Shown here: piece after piece, positions 11,041 through 23,600 of the stretch
Layout: the number at the start of each line of letters is the position of its first letter
Position numbering within the stretch: position 1 is the stretch's first letter
Assembly (NCBI GenBank): GCA_022410635.1
Contig: JAJVDF010000433.1
Location: 232,871-296,870, forward strand
From: Tretioscincus oriximinensis
Taxonomy: Eukaryota; Chordata; Lepidosauria; Squamata; Gymnophthalmidae
Direction: 5' to 3'
DNA length: 64,000 nucleotides
Notes under the pieces: generated by a model
What the model was told of the DNA's origin: nothing
The model's input: only the letters and a program-made list of their open reading frames with translations
The model's database searches: none
Program-made: the position numbers and the translations under genes

Positions 11041-11844
11041 TAGATTTAGTTTTGCCATTTCTTTTAAATCCGGAAAAACACGTTCGCGATTCCGCCACAC
11101 CTACCTTCGATTTTCCACACNGTTTCTTGTATTCCCATGAACATTTCCTTGCATTCTTGGCACATGGCATTTCCCATAAATCCTTGCTGCGCTTGCCCAG
11201 AACTCTGTGCAAGCCGAGAGCCAGTGAACTTCTACCTGTAACCCCAAAGTCTTGTGATGTTTACCATGCCGACGCTACCAAACGCCCTANGAAGGTTATT
11301 TTTCAGACTCTAGAAACATTTGCTACGGAATCGGAGCTACGCGCTGGCTGGGAAACGGAAGGCCACGGGCTGAACCTTGTGACCCCGTGGGGGGGAGTCT
11401 AGGCGAGGTTTCTACCATCTTGTGAAGTTCATTCCTTTCTGACCGGTAAAGAGATTTCAGAGAAATTGTGGTATTAAAAAACGGGTCCAGAAAATCTAAG
11501 ATGAATTAGAGGATTGTGAGACTAACAAGGAAACGTGAGGCAGCAGGAGCTTCTGTAGGCAAGTCTCCACCTTCAGATGNGCCTGAAGGAGCAAAGCTGC
11601 CAAAGAAAGCTCACAGCTTTTCTTTCTGTCTCTGAAATGCTATGATATCCCTACAGAAAAAGAGAGGGAGCCAGAGGGACCTGTTATTGGCACGGTGCCA
11701 TGGGAACCATATAATCAAAGGCATTTCCTGGAAGTATTAATAAATAGTTCACAATGACATTAGAAAAATCTGGTTTGAATACAGAAATTTTGTTCTTGGC
11801 AAAGATTCCTGAGTAGCAAAGCATCCCTGCTGGAGAGACTGTAG
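11041..11844. other. Unassigned; contains a short interspersed motif
   Basis: About 11517-11600 carries 'gactaacaaggaaacgtgag', 'gcaggagcttctgtaggc' and 'cttcagatg', also seen near 21040, 36230, 39470 and 39570. No coding signature was found. Confidence 0.5.
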
Positions 11845-12060
11845 GAGGAGGAGTTGGTTTTCATGTTCCATTTTGCTCAGCCCAGAGGGACTCAAAGCAG
11901 CTTCTGTTCTTTTCATGACAACCACCTGTGAAGTACGTGGGGCTGAGAGAGCGCCAAAGAACTGTGACTAGTCTAGGCTCACCCAGCTGCCTTCATGGAG
12001 GAGTACAGAATCGAACCGGAAGGCGGTGAGTTCAGAGTCCGACACTCACCACAAGGCCGG
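11845..12060 (-). mobile_element. tRNA-derived SINE (family 1), diverged, minus strand
   Basis: The body text 'ccaaagaactgtgactagtc' and the inverted head 'aatcgaaccggaagg' near 12010-12055 identify it. The tail region is replaced by 'gctcagcccagagggactc', so it may belong to a variant subfamily. Confidence 0.7.
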
Positions 12061-12214
12061 GGGGGCGAAGGCTCCCCGGTTACCCTTACGGCTTCTGAGC
12101 CTTTACTGTTCATCAGTTATTACAGAATGTTTTCAAAATTTCAAACGTATTCCTACATTTAAAAATGTTTGAACTAGAGGAAAATCTGAGAACCACATTC
12201 TGGAAGGGCTAGGG

Positions 12215-12950
12215 CAGGGATGGGCAAAACTTTGGGGGCCGGGGGCCATTTTGTGGCCACACCCCCACACCAGGATGACTTGAGAGCCACATGGCCATGT
12301 CCTCTTCCCAAGCCCCGCCCCTTTCTCCACCACTCTCCTCCCATTGCCATTTTGCGCCGCAGTGGCAGCAATAACAAACAGCAGCAGCCCATTTGCTGCG
12401 CAGCAGAGGGCTGAGCTGAAGCCCTGCTTACCATCAATGCCATGAAATGACCAAGTGGTGGCTGAGCTGAAGGAGCGCCGCTTCGTCCTCTTTGGCTTCC
12501 CCAGCATCAAACGTGAGAAAGGGCAGGGAAAGTTGGCAGCCACTCTATCCAACTGCTGCCTGGACTCTGCTGCCTGCCTGAGCTTCAGAGCACCGTGTGC
12601 CACCACCGGGCAGATGCAGGCCACCAATAGGCAAGCGGGCTGGAGTACCAGGTGGGTGTGCAGGGCCGTTCCAGACTGTTGTTGGCAATACACACTGTGC
12701 ACCGTGTGCCAATAGCAGTTTCCAGTGCACAGCGCACTGCCATTACAACAGTCCAGAAATTGCTGTTGCCGCGCGGTGCATAGCATCATGTAGAGGTGCC
12801 TTGCGCTGCCAAGAACAGCTCCAGGCTGCCGTTCGCATGCACACATTTTAGGAGGGTAAAACATGGGAAATCTTCCCTAGAAGAAATCTTCTCTGGTCAG
12901 TGGAAGAGCCATACTCAAGGGGCTCTTGTGCCACAGTTTGTCTACCCTTA
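12215..12950. mobile_element. hAT-like non-autonomous transposon
   Basis: The left end is CAGGGATGGGCAAAACTTTG; the right end reads, as complement, TAAGGGTAGACAAACTGTGG. Flanks GGCTAGGG (12207-12214) and GACTAGAG (12951-12958) match at 6 of 8 positions, fitting an aged 8-bp hAT duplication. The interior is GC-rich. A 243-codon minus-strand open frame crosses it but shows no transposase motif. Confidence 0.75.
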
Positions 12951-13159
12951 GACTAGAGCCAAGGCAGAAGGCAGACTTATGAGGCCCTAATCCTGAATTA
13001 AATATATAATTTGGTTTACAGAATTTCCAGCAAGGGGGCTTGTGGCACTTGGAGTTTAAAGAATTATAATTTAATCCACATTTTGGATGGATTTTTAGAC
13101 TTTGATTGTATTCCAAAAATGTCTTAGAAAGTATCAGTTCAAATTAGTGTTTCTTGAGC

Positions 13160-13485
13160 CAGTATTTTATAGAGTTAAATTCATCCAGAGGGTCACTGGC
13201 CTTTGGAATTGACTTCCAGAGGAGATGGTGCCTGGATAGCTTTGAGAGGATTAGGCAGGTTTACGGACACCAAGGATATCAACAGCTGCTAGGGTGGACG
13301 TCTGGATGCTGCCTCTGAGATGGAGCAACGGGCAGGACTCCTAGAGTGCCTTTGGCAGGGGTGGAGAACGGGTGACGATTTTGCCACCTCCTGCTTCTGG
13401 CTGCCCAGGGGCAATGGGTGGGCCACAGGGTGAGAGAGAAGGCTGGTCTAGGTGGGCTCCTCCTAGGTTCCCATGACAGGCTCCT
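13160..13485 (+). mobile_element. CR1 LINE 3' end
   Basis: It starts at 'tcatccagagggtcactggc', passes through 'gacttccagaggagatggtg', and ends at 'ctcctaggttcccatga'. The coding part is reduced to the last RT residues and most of the copy is 3' UTR. Confidence 0.85.
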
Positions 13486-13639
13486 AAGATTTTTTGTTTA
13501 TAAAACCCGCAATAATGTTCAATGCCAGCACCGTGAACTTCACATTATTTGGTGACATCATTCTGCAAAAATTGTATTGTCTTATTGGGAGTGTTTTTTA
13601 AATTGTTGTTATTTTCAAAACTTGGGGTCCCCTTGCCCA

Positions 13640-14567
13640 TGCCTGTGCTTTTTATTGTTGCACTTGAAGGAATTTTAGACTGAAAACTATAGTTCAATTT
13701 AATTTTATTTCTTTTTACAAGTAGCCCATAGCTTAAAATTCAGCTTTACATTCTTAATGGACTTCACAGGTTTAACAGGGAAATTGACAATTATTTAACT
13801 TTTTTCTTTCAAAGAAATTAATATACATTAGATTACATTTTTACAGATAATCAAATGTTATAAGTGTTAAACTGTACTGATACCAGACAGGGCATCACTG
13901 AGCTGCATGTGGGCACCCCTGGAAAACTCCCCTCTGCTTTGTATTTTTCAACAAATCCATGGGCAAACCCAGACCCCACACACCATGCCAGGGCTCTCCA
14001 CAGGCTAACAAACGTATTGATTAAAAAAACCTGGGCATTAGTATACTTCCTACATAGCTGGAGTATTCCCTCCTCCTCCTTCTTTTTTCAGTCAATACTT
14101 CCCCCAAACTACCCTATGACACAATAAATAGTTTCAAAGAATTAACACTTTTAATGAATTAGTGGATGGACTGCTTATTTCTCCTGGCAGCAGGAGCAGA
14201 AAGTGAGCGGCTGCCTCACGTTTCCCTCCATCCTGGGCTATGTTGTATCTCACCAGGCTGTACAGAGCCGATCTGATCTCCCACAGATGGATTTCACCCC
14301 CCTCCCCTCCCATAACTGTCCCTTCCTGAATGAAGGCGGCCCATCCCACCAGCCATGCCACCAGCGATAAACAAAAACAGACAACAAACACTCATTTCCC
14401 CTGCAGCCCTGGGCCTGAACTCACGCCAAAGGAGCAAGGGAGCCTTCCCTTCCGGAGGCCTTTGTCGGAGCGGCTCCGTCGCAGGGGTCTTGCCCTGGGC
14501 GCAGCTTCCAAGGCTTCTCGGCCACCTGAAACGTCTCCCTTCGGGCCCAACAACTCCTCGGCGTTTG
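13640..14567 (-). other. Probable 3' UTR of the BLTP3B-like gene
   Basis: This stretch follows the minus-strand stop codon at 14568 and is free of recognised repeats. Minus-strand AATAAA signals occur at 13704-13709 and 13651-13656 (TTTATT on the plus strand). A CR1 copy lies beyond at 13485. The boundary is inferred; no transcript evidence is available. Confidence 0.4.
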
Positions 14568-14696
14568 CTACCGCTTGCTGTCACTATTCACCCTTTTCAT
14601 GTGGGGAAGCAGAGCGTCTTTTTCCAAGTGAGCCTCAGCGAGCGCCAACTTAGCTTGAGCCAGTTCTTGTTTGAGACATTCGTTTTCTTCCATCAG
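14568..14696 (-). CDS. BLTP3B: BLTP3B-like terminal coding exon
   Basis: Forty-two codons and TAG follow the acceptor 'ttttag', in phase 0. The peptide starts [20 protein letters not shown] and continues with [10 protein letters not shown]. Leu/Ala heptad spacing predicts a coiled coil, matching the known C-terminal helix of the family, which is thought to support dimerisation. The last residues, [11 protein letters not shown], differ from what I recall in human (HHIKKM-type end), so the extreme tail is variable. Confidence 0.92.
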   Translation of the reverse strand: MMEENECLKQELAQAKLALAEAHLEKDALLPHMKRVNSDSKR

Positions 14697-17600
14697 CTAA
14701 AATAATCAAGAAAATGAAGACTGCATTGGGATTTTCTATTTCAGTAAAGAAACACATCAGGAAACTGCACTCAGGCTTTCCCATACATGACCAGTATGTA
14801 TTTTATGTGCCCCATCCCCCACTCCTTCCGCAACTGGACCCAGGTAGGTACAACCACAATACATTCCCTTAAGTTCTTGCCACAGGTTAAGACATTCTGG
14901 GCAGAGAGATTAAGTGGCACCAGGTGGCTGCCTCCAAATACTGTAAGCACTGCAAGAGGAGGTTTGCTACATGGCTTCTCTGGGCAAGGCCTAAAAAAAC
15001 AATAGGAACTTCTCCATTTTCTGTTGCCCATAGCAAAGGCAGTTATAGCCAAAACTTAGGAAGAACAGGATACACAAATGGGAAAAAATACTAAGAAAAT
15101 GCAATAAAAATGAAAAAAAAGCAGGAGACATATATACAGGGTGCTTCAAAAAATGTATACACACTTTGAACTTCCATACGATGTACAGAATCAGTGGTGA
15201 CTCATACTCATTTGTTATTTACNTTTTATTTACATTGGGCTTTTAACNGGGGTTCGCTTACCACGTTATTCGGCTCCTTAGCTTCCCTAAGGTAGCTGGA
15301 TCCACAGCGTACAGACACATGTAAAGTAGATTCACACCGAGGCCATAACTAAGGTTCAGAGGCGATCCAGGAGGCTCATGGATCATGAGACCCTCCAGAA
15401 CACAACTGTGCAGAGGTTTTTATTGACTCCAATAACAGAAGGCCTGGATCAATTAAGTGATGTCAGAAGGGGTGGTACAGAACACGTGGGTTAGGGCGGA
15501 CCAGATAGTGCCCAGGTAGTGACACCTGTGTGACGCGTTTCTCTCAAGGAGGTGCAGCCTGTGTCAGGAAATGCCAAATATGGTATGGTGGGAAGATACA
15601 AGATTGACCCTTTAGCTTTCGTTTATCCTTCTAGGTCCTGGAATACTGTGACTCACTTAAGGGAATAGAGCTTAATGGGTTTCCTCTTTGCCACTATCAA
15701 GCTAATGGTTTTAGCCCAGGTGCATGGCTAGTCAAACAATGAATGCCCTTTTGCCACAATGGGTGTAATTAAGCCCTTAAGTCTGATAAGGTTCCTTGAA
15801 TGAGAGATGCCCTCAGGAAAAGGAAGAGAGATTTGCCTCTCCTGTTTACCTCTTGGGGCTCGAGTTTCCAGAGATTTTCAAAATTTTCCACCCAGGCCTC
15901 TCTTGAGCTAGCAAAGGTCAATTCTTTNTATTTTATTCCTATATGGCTAACCCCAACAGACTTTAAGCTTTCTAATTTCCTGAAATTTAACTTTGTAGAA
16001 CAGTAAATCAATTTTCTATGGAAGTTCACAGTGTGTATACATTTTTGAAGCACCCTGTATATAATTAATATCAATTAAAAAGGAAATTATTAACGAGCTA
16101 CATCAAAACTGGAGAATGGACTTAGAAATACAGAAAGAGGAGGTAGAAGAGAAAATCAAAAACATAAAATTAGAAAAAAATAACAAACTGAAGGAAATGA
16201 GAAGAAAAATATTATATAAACTGGCACAATTAGCTCATTTGATCTCACATTTGAACAAAAATTGCTGGCATGGATGCAGCAGCAAGGGAATTTTCAACCA
16301 CCTTATATGGGAATGCAGATTTGCACAAGAATATTGGAAATCATTTGAAAAAGAAATTAGTAAAATGTTAAGCATACAAATTTTAATATCAAATAAAATG
16401 GTGGTACTACATGGAAGACAAAAGGTGGAGCATATGACTCCCCCCCCTCAAAAAAACCCCAAATATGGAAAGGTTACTTGTCTGTGCAATGATGGTGATA
16501 GTGTGGGGTGGAAGGGTAAGTCAAAGTGCTCAATAATAAAATGGCAAGATCATGTTTTGGAACTAATAGTCATGGAATTAACTAACTGTAGAATATATAA
16601 TGTGGGGAGACTAGAAAAAAAACAAGGTGTGTACGCTACAATGGCAAAGGAATCCCTGTAGAGGGAGCTCACAGGTGAAGCAAATCTTTGGGATTTACTT
16701 CCTGAAGAGGCAGTGGTAGCNAACAGCTTGGATAGTTTCAAGATAGGACTAGACAGGTTTATAGACACCAGGATGTCTGGATGTTGCCTCCGGGATGGAG
16801 CAACAGGCAGGACTCCTGAAATACCCTTTGCAGGGAGTCATGAACAGGNGCATATTTTGCTTTCCTCTGTTCGGACTGCCCAGGNGCATCTGGTGGGCCT
16901 TTGTGTGGGACAGAAGGCTGGACTAGGTGGGCTCTGGCCTGATCCAGTATGGTTCTGATGTGCTTAGGTTCGGGACGTAAGACACCTTCTACCCATGGAT
17001 GGTCCTGGGGGAAGGGGGGAGTATATATATGTATGAGTGTATTTTGTTACTTCTTTTTGTCTATGTAGATGTAGACATTTGTGTGATGAAAGGAATAATA
17101 AAACTATATTTTAAAAAAANTGGAAAGACTTGGTGGTAGTTTCTAAGAAGTGGTATTAAAAATTATGTGATGTTCTCATGATTGTAGAAGAACCAGCACA
17201 CTTGCCTGCGAGGAACTGTGTGTTATGACAACTATATTATTTATTTTTATTCCCTGCCCTATACCCAAAGGTCTCAGGGCCACCAACCAAAAGGCAGCGG
17301 ACTTAGTTTTTGTTGCTTTCTTCAAAACAGATGCCCTGTGAAGGTGGAGCTGAGAGAGTTCTAAAGAACTGTGACTGGCCCAAGATCACGCAGCTGGCTT
17401 CATGGTGGAGGGTGGAATCAAACTGGGAAACCACCAGATTTTCCAACCAGTCCAACACTCTTACCAATACACCAGACTGGTGTAAGTTTTGGCACCATTG
17501 TTAAAAATATATAGCAGGATTGAGAGGTATCGATTTCCTAGAAAAAGAGTGTATTTATTGGTGGATGGTATAAATCATATAGACATTGGCCTGTGTTTAT

Positions 17601-20600
17601 TGAGAACATCTTGGGACCTGATAGCCAGAAGTGCACTGCAATGACAGGTTGTCATTTGTGCTGACGGTTTGTATTCTTGCTGTTTCATTTGTTGTTAATG
17701 TTAATAAAATANTTTTTTTTTNNAAAAAAATCTTATAGTCCTTGCAATTTCTTCCATAAATACCTTTGGACGTTAATCAGATTCTATAATGGCTTCCATT
17801 CTCCCTAGCAANTGACACTGGACCTGACACCCCCAAAGACTGTTTGCCAGAGTCCTGCCAGACCAAATGGAAATCACCAAATATCTAAACCATTTTTCCA
17901 CCTTCCAGATTGTCTTACGTGTTGATCCTAATGAGGGTTGTGCACAACTTGCAAGTAAGACTCCGTCTGCACTTCTTTCCACCTGTTCCTACCTCGTAAC
18001 ACCTGGGCTTTTAGGTCATTTTGACCATGTTGTTATATATTCTGACCTTTGTTATATATTCTGTAATAACAAAGGGAACTGCAGGGTTCTGTCCCCATTG
18101 AACCTAGGCTATTATATTTCAGGAGCCTGCCATCCACATGCTAGTGTAGACTATGGCAGACCCTGAACATACAGCCCAGAATAAGGCTCCGTAGGGACAG
18201 GGTTGGATGTTTGGAGACTCCCCTAGGCTGAATCCTAGGGTGCTACTAGACCCCCTTTGAAGTCATGAGAGCAGTTTTTGAGCCACAGTCCTTCACATCA
18301 CGAGACGCTTCATGGAAGAAACCAGTAAGATAGGGTTTCTGCCTTCTCTTTACCTTGGAACTGATTTAATTGTTTGTTCTTGGTCTTTTATTGTTTAAAT
18401 AAATTTGCACGCATGCACGCACATACCCCNGGCCCATATTTCATACCTCTGAAGATAAAAGGAGCATCTTCTCTGCGTTTGCTAGCTTAACCTGTCATTG
18501 TAGTGCAAGATAATCACTTCCCTCCCTGTACACCAAGCACTTACCTTAAGAAATCCGGCAAAAACATCTAGGTCTCTTCAGCCTCAAAAGATGGTGTTTG
18601 AGAGGGAATCTGAGAGGGGAAATTCCTACTGGACGATTGGAGACAAGTCGCCTCTATTTGTGCATTGAATACCTCAGGCGATCAAGCCATGAAAACCTAT
18701 CTAGATTCTTTGAAAAGGAATAACTATCATCGACTCCGGGACTTAGTAAGTAAGAATGGTAGAACCATAGATTTGGCTACACTCCAAAGTTTTATGCACA
18801 ACCAAGGACAAAGATATTGGATCCAACAATATACTCTTTGGGATACAATAAGTAATAACAAGTTTAAAAAACACCATGAGAGGGAAGTCCCATTTGGAAG
18901 CAGTAGTCAACAATTTACTTCAAGGAAAAGGAAAACTGGTCAAAGCTATATACTCCTTAATAACTATGAATAAATATGAGAATCTCAGAATTATACGGGA
19001 ATTTTGGGAGGGCGAGATATCACAAATTCGNGGAAATTGGACTATGTGGATAAATCGATACCTAAAATATAAAGACCTTAGAACTAGGGAAATGGAATTG
19101 AAGAAAATAACAAAATGGTATCGAACCCCATGTCAATTAGCGCACGTCGCCAGGATCCCTTCGATCGGTTGGCATGGCTGTGGAATACAGGGGATATATA
19201 TGCATATGTGGGCTGAGTGCCCATTGATAAAGGAATTTAGGAGAAAAATTATAATGGAGATCAAAAACATAACCAACGTAGATCTAGGAGACAGTCCCGA
19301 AATATGGATGTTATTATTAAATTCGATGAACTTTGAGTTAGAAATTAATCTGTTAATTGAGTATGCAATCTTGGCGGGCCATCTAGTCCTGGTGCGAGGT
19401 TGGAAAGATCAACAGCTATGGACTTTAGATTTATGGTGGAGCTATATTATAGAATTTATGTCCTTTGATGTACTTCAATCAAAAAGACTATTGAATGTTG
19501 GAATCCAATCTCTCCTTCAATGGACTTACTCCCACCGCACATCCGCTGTTGAAGGAAGCGATAAGGATGTTCCTCGAACAAAGACTGTTATAAAGTAGTA
19601 TGGGCCTGTTCCTGGGGTGGAGGGGGGAGGGAGTGTTCTTGTTTTTGTTTTGTTATGTTACTGTTATGCCTTTGTTTTGTGTTTTAATAAAAATTTTAAA
19701 AAAGAGAGGGGATCTGATTTAAGTGTCTAAAATGATGCATGGGATGGATAAAGTGAATAGATATTTTGTCTATCACACAACACTAGGACCAGGGGAATTC
19801 TTTGAAAATGATGGGCAGAAGAATTAGGATAGACAAAGGAAAGTATTTCTTCACTCAGTGAGTCGCTGGTCTGTGGAATTCACTTCCATAAGAAGTGGTG
19901 GTAGCTGGATGAAGCCTGGATAGCTTTAAGACAGACAAGTTCACGGAAGCCAAGAGTATCCTCTNTTCGGACTGCCCAGGTGCATCTGGTGGGCCTCTGT
20001 GTGACACAGAATGCTGGACTTGATGGGCTGTGGCCTGATCCAGTATGGCTCTTCTTATGTTCTTACTAGGTTGGATATCTTGATGCTGCCTCTGGGGTGG
20101 AGCAACAGGCAAGATTCCTGAAATGCCACCTGCAGGGAGTCAAGAACACCTGATGGTTTTTCTTCTGCTTGAGATGCCCAGGGGCAATGAGTGGGCCATT
20201 GTGTAGACAGAAGGCTGGACTAGATGGCCTATGGCTCCATTCTGCAGGGCTCCCCTGATGTTCTTATGTACGATAAAAAAAATAATCCGTTTATTCCATT
20301 TTTGGAGGTCCCAATCCCACTCCTCCCATTAATTTATTTTTATCTCTCCTCAGGAACAGAGTTTATTTTATTCTAATTACATTGAATTTCCAACTCACAT
20401 TAAATTTTATCAATCTATTTTAAATTTNTTTTATGTTTTAAACTTGTAAGTTGTTTTGGACTTCAGGAAGCAATAGAGGGGAATACATATAAATAAATTT
20501 CGTAGTCCTTGTTGGTCTTATAGTTTTATACCTGAATTACAGCCTTCTGACGAAAAGTAGGATAGTATCTTTAAAAATAAATATATGCCAGCTACAGGGC

Positions 20601-23600
20601 ATTGTGATGGCAGTAAATACAAGATACCTAACAATGGTTCACAGTGGATTTGTGGCTCTTTTACCAGGTTTCTGAATACTCTGGTTGGAAGAGAAAGTGT
20701 CACGTCCAGTTCATGTACAAAAATTGGATTCTTGGCACTTCTTGTCTGGCCTCAGGCCTGGCACATCTATGGAACTAGCAAGTGCGCATGCATGGATTAA
20801 GCGATCCTCAGAAACTGGCCACTCATTATGTAAGGAAACAAAATGTATTTTTTAACTGAGAAGAGGCTGGATTTTAGCTTTCTGAAGCTTGTTGTGGGAG
20901 GGAGCTGATTTTATTCAGCTGCCTAAAAGATTGCTCGCTTGGTCGTTTTTATTCATCTCCATGTATTTTTATTACATATTTCAAAGAAACGGCCATGTTT
21001 GGCTGGATTCAGAAAATCTAGCAAGAGGATGTTGTCGTACTTTAAAATCTAACAAGTAATAAAATAGGCAGCAGGAGCTTCTGTAGACACCTCTTCTTCT
21101 TCAGAAGCTATGGAATTCTGGCAGGGGTGGTAACTTTAGAGACTAACAAGGTCATTCCATAGTTAACAGGACAAAATATACAAAAACTAAACAATTTCTG
21201 TTGACTTTCAGACTTTTTTCCCAAATGGAGGTAAATGTTTCTCTAATAAGTTGATAACACTGTTTCCCCTTCAGACATTTTTATTCAATATTGTGACTCT
21301 GAAAATTNGAATGAAATTTTATCAAAAATTGTCAGCAGTTATAGGAACATTTGGTAAGTAATTGTTTATATAATACTATTACAGTAAATATTGATTGTTT
21401 TCAAGGAAAGGCATTATTTTGACTATTAAATAGTACCATTCTTAATATGCAATAATTGCTTGTATTGTTTAAGTGTTTATATGTAACCCCATGAAACGAC
21501 CCAACAAGAAATAAAATGTATTTCTTTATTAATTTGGTAATTTATATCCTGCTCTTCGCCATTGGTCCTAGGGTGGGTAACATCAGAACATAAGAAGAGC
21601 CATACTGGATCAGGCCACAGCCCATCAAGTCCAGCATTCTGTGTCACACAGAGGCCCACCAGATGCACCTGGGCAGCCTGAACAGAGGAAAGCAAAATAT
21701 GCTCCTGTTCTTGACTCCCTCCAAATGGTATTTCAAGAGTCCTGATCATCATCATCATCACCACCACCATCACCACCTCCTTCTTCAAACTGCATCTGAA
21801 GAATTAGACCTGCTTCCTATCTTATTTCTTATTAGTCTCTAAAATGCTACAAGACCTTCTTGCTAGGTATTATAGTGGAGAAGAGCNGGGTTTTTATACT
21901 GCAAACATACTCAAAGCGGCTTACAAGATATTTTTTGTTTGAAGGCTGACGTTCTATCTTCCCCAACATNCTGTGATGGTTCCCATTTAACTAATTTCAA
22001 TTTCTTGCTCTCGAATAGCTGAGTTGGCTAGAGTTGAGGCCAGTAGAGGGCGCTCACCCTTCTCCGTGGCCGACACAGAGCTTCAAACTCCGGCATCTCT
22101 GCTGAAACACCAGGGCTTTTAATCGCTATACCCCCGTGTCTTAACTGCTACATAAGAACATAACATAAGAAGAGCCATACTGGATCAGGCCACAGCCCAT
22201 CGAGTCCANCNTTCTGTNTCACACANAGGCCCACCAGATGCACCTGGGCAGTCCGAACAGAGGAAAGCAAAATATGCTGCTCCTGTTCGTGACTCCCTGC
22301 AAATGGTATTTCAAAAGTCCTGCCTGTTGCTCCATCCCGGAGGCTACATCCAGACAACTATCTTAGTATCCATTTATACCCTTAGTGTCCATAAACCTGT
22401 CTAGTCCTGTCTTGAAACTATCCAAGCTGTTAGNTACCACTACCTCTTCAGGAAGTAAATTCCACAGGCCGATGACCCTCTGGGTGAAAAAATACTTCCC
22501 TTTGTCTGTTCTCACTTTTCTACCCAACAGTTTTAAGGAGGGCCCTCTGGTCCTTGTGTTGTGTGATAGAGAAAACATTTTTTCTCTATTCACCCTGTCG
22601 ATCCCATGCATGATTTTGTACACTTCAATCAGATCACCCCTCAAACGTCTCCTTTCAAGGCTGAAGAGGCCCAGACGTTGCAGCCTTGCTTCGTAAGGGA
22701 GGTGCTCCAGACCCTTGATCATTTTTGTTGCCCTTTTCTGCACCTTCTCCAGTTCCAAAATATCCCTCTTGAGATGTGGTGACCAGAATTGAACACAGTA
22801 TTCCAAATGTGGCCTCACCACAGATTTATAAAGAGGCAAAACAACATTTGCTGACTTATTTTCGATTTTCATTGAATTGTCCACTAACACCCCAAGATCC
22901 TTTTCTTGCTCGGTCACAGAAAGCTTGGTTCCCATCAGGTGGTAGGAGTATTTTGGGTTCTTTGCCCCAATATGCATGACCTTGCACTTGCTTAAGTTGA
23001 AGTGCATTTGCCACTTTGATGCCCACTCACCCAATTTCAATAAGTCACTCTGGAGTGCCTTACAATCATTTTCAGTTTTCACTACCCTGAACAGTTTAGT
23101 GTCGTCAGCAAACTTGGCTACTTCACTATTTACCTCGGCATCCAGATCATTTATAAATATATTGAAAAGCAAGGGTCCCAGTACAGATCCCTGGGGTACC
23201 CCACTTCTTACCTCTTTCCACTCAGAGAACTGTCCATTTAATACTACCCTCTGTTTTCTATCTTTTAGCCAGTTTCCAATCCAGGACAAAGTCTGTCCTC
23301 TTATACCATGAGTATGGAGTTTTTTTAGAAGCCTTTGATGAGGGACTTTATCAAACGCCTTCTGAAAATCTAGATACACAATATCAACTGGATCCCCTTT
23401 ATCTACATGTTTGTTTACATTCTCAAAGAATTCTAGCAAGTTGGTAAGGCATGATTTACCTTTGCTAAAGCCATGCTGAGTTTCATTCAGCAATGCNTGC
23501 TTCTCCATGTGTTTAGTAATTTTGTCCTTAATTAAGGTTTCCAACACTTTACCTGGAATTGATTGGTCTATAATTTCCGGGATCACCCCGGGATCCTTTT

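Noticed and set aside
12133..12864. 243-codon minus-strand open frame
   Set aside because: It lies almost wholly inside the GC-rich hAT-like element, shows no transposase or host motif, and starts and stops without regard to the element's borders.
22363..23586. 407-codon open frame as a possible host gene
   Set aside because: It is the CR1 reverse transcriptase (FADD box, '[19 protein letters not shown]') with CR1 3' UTR attached.
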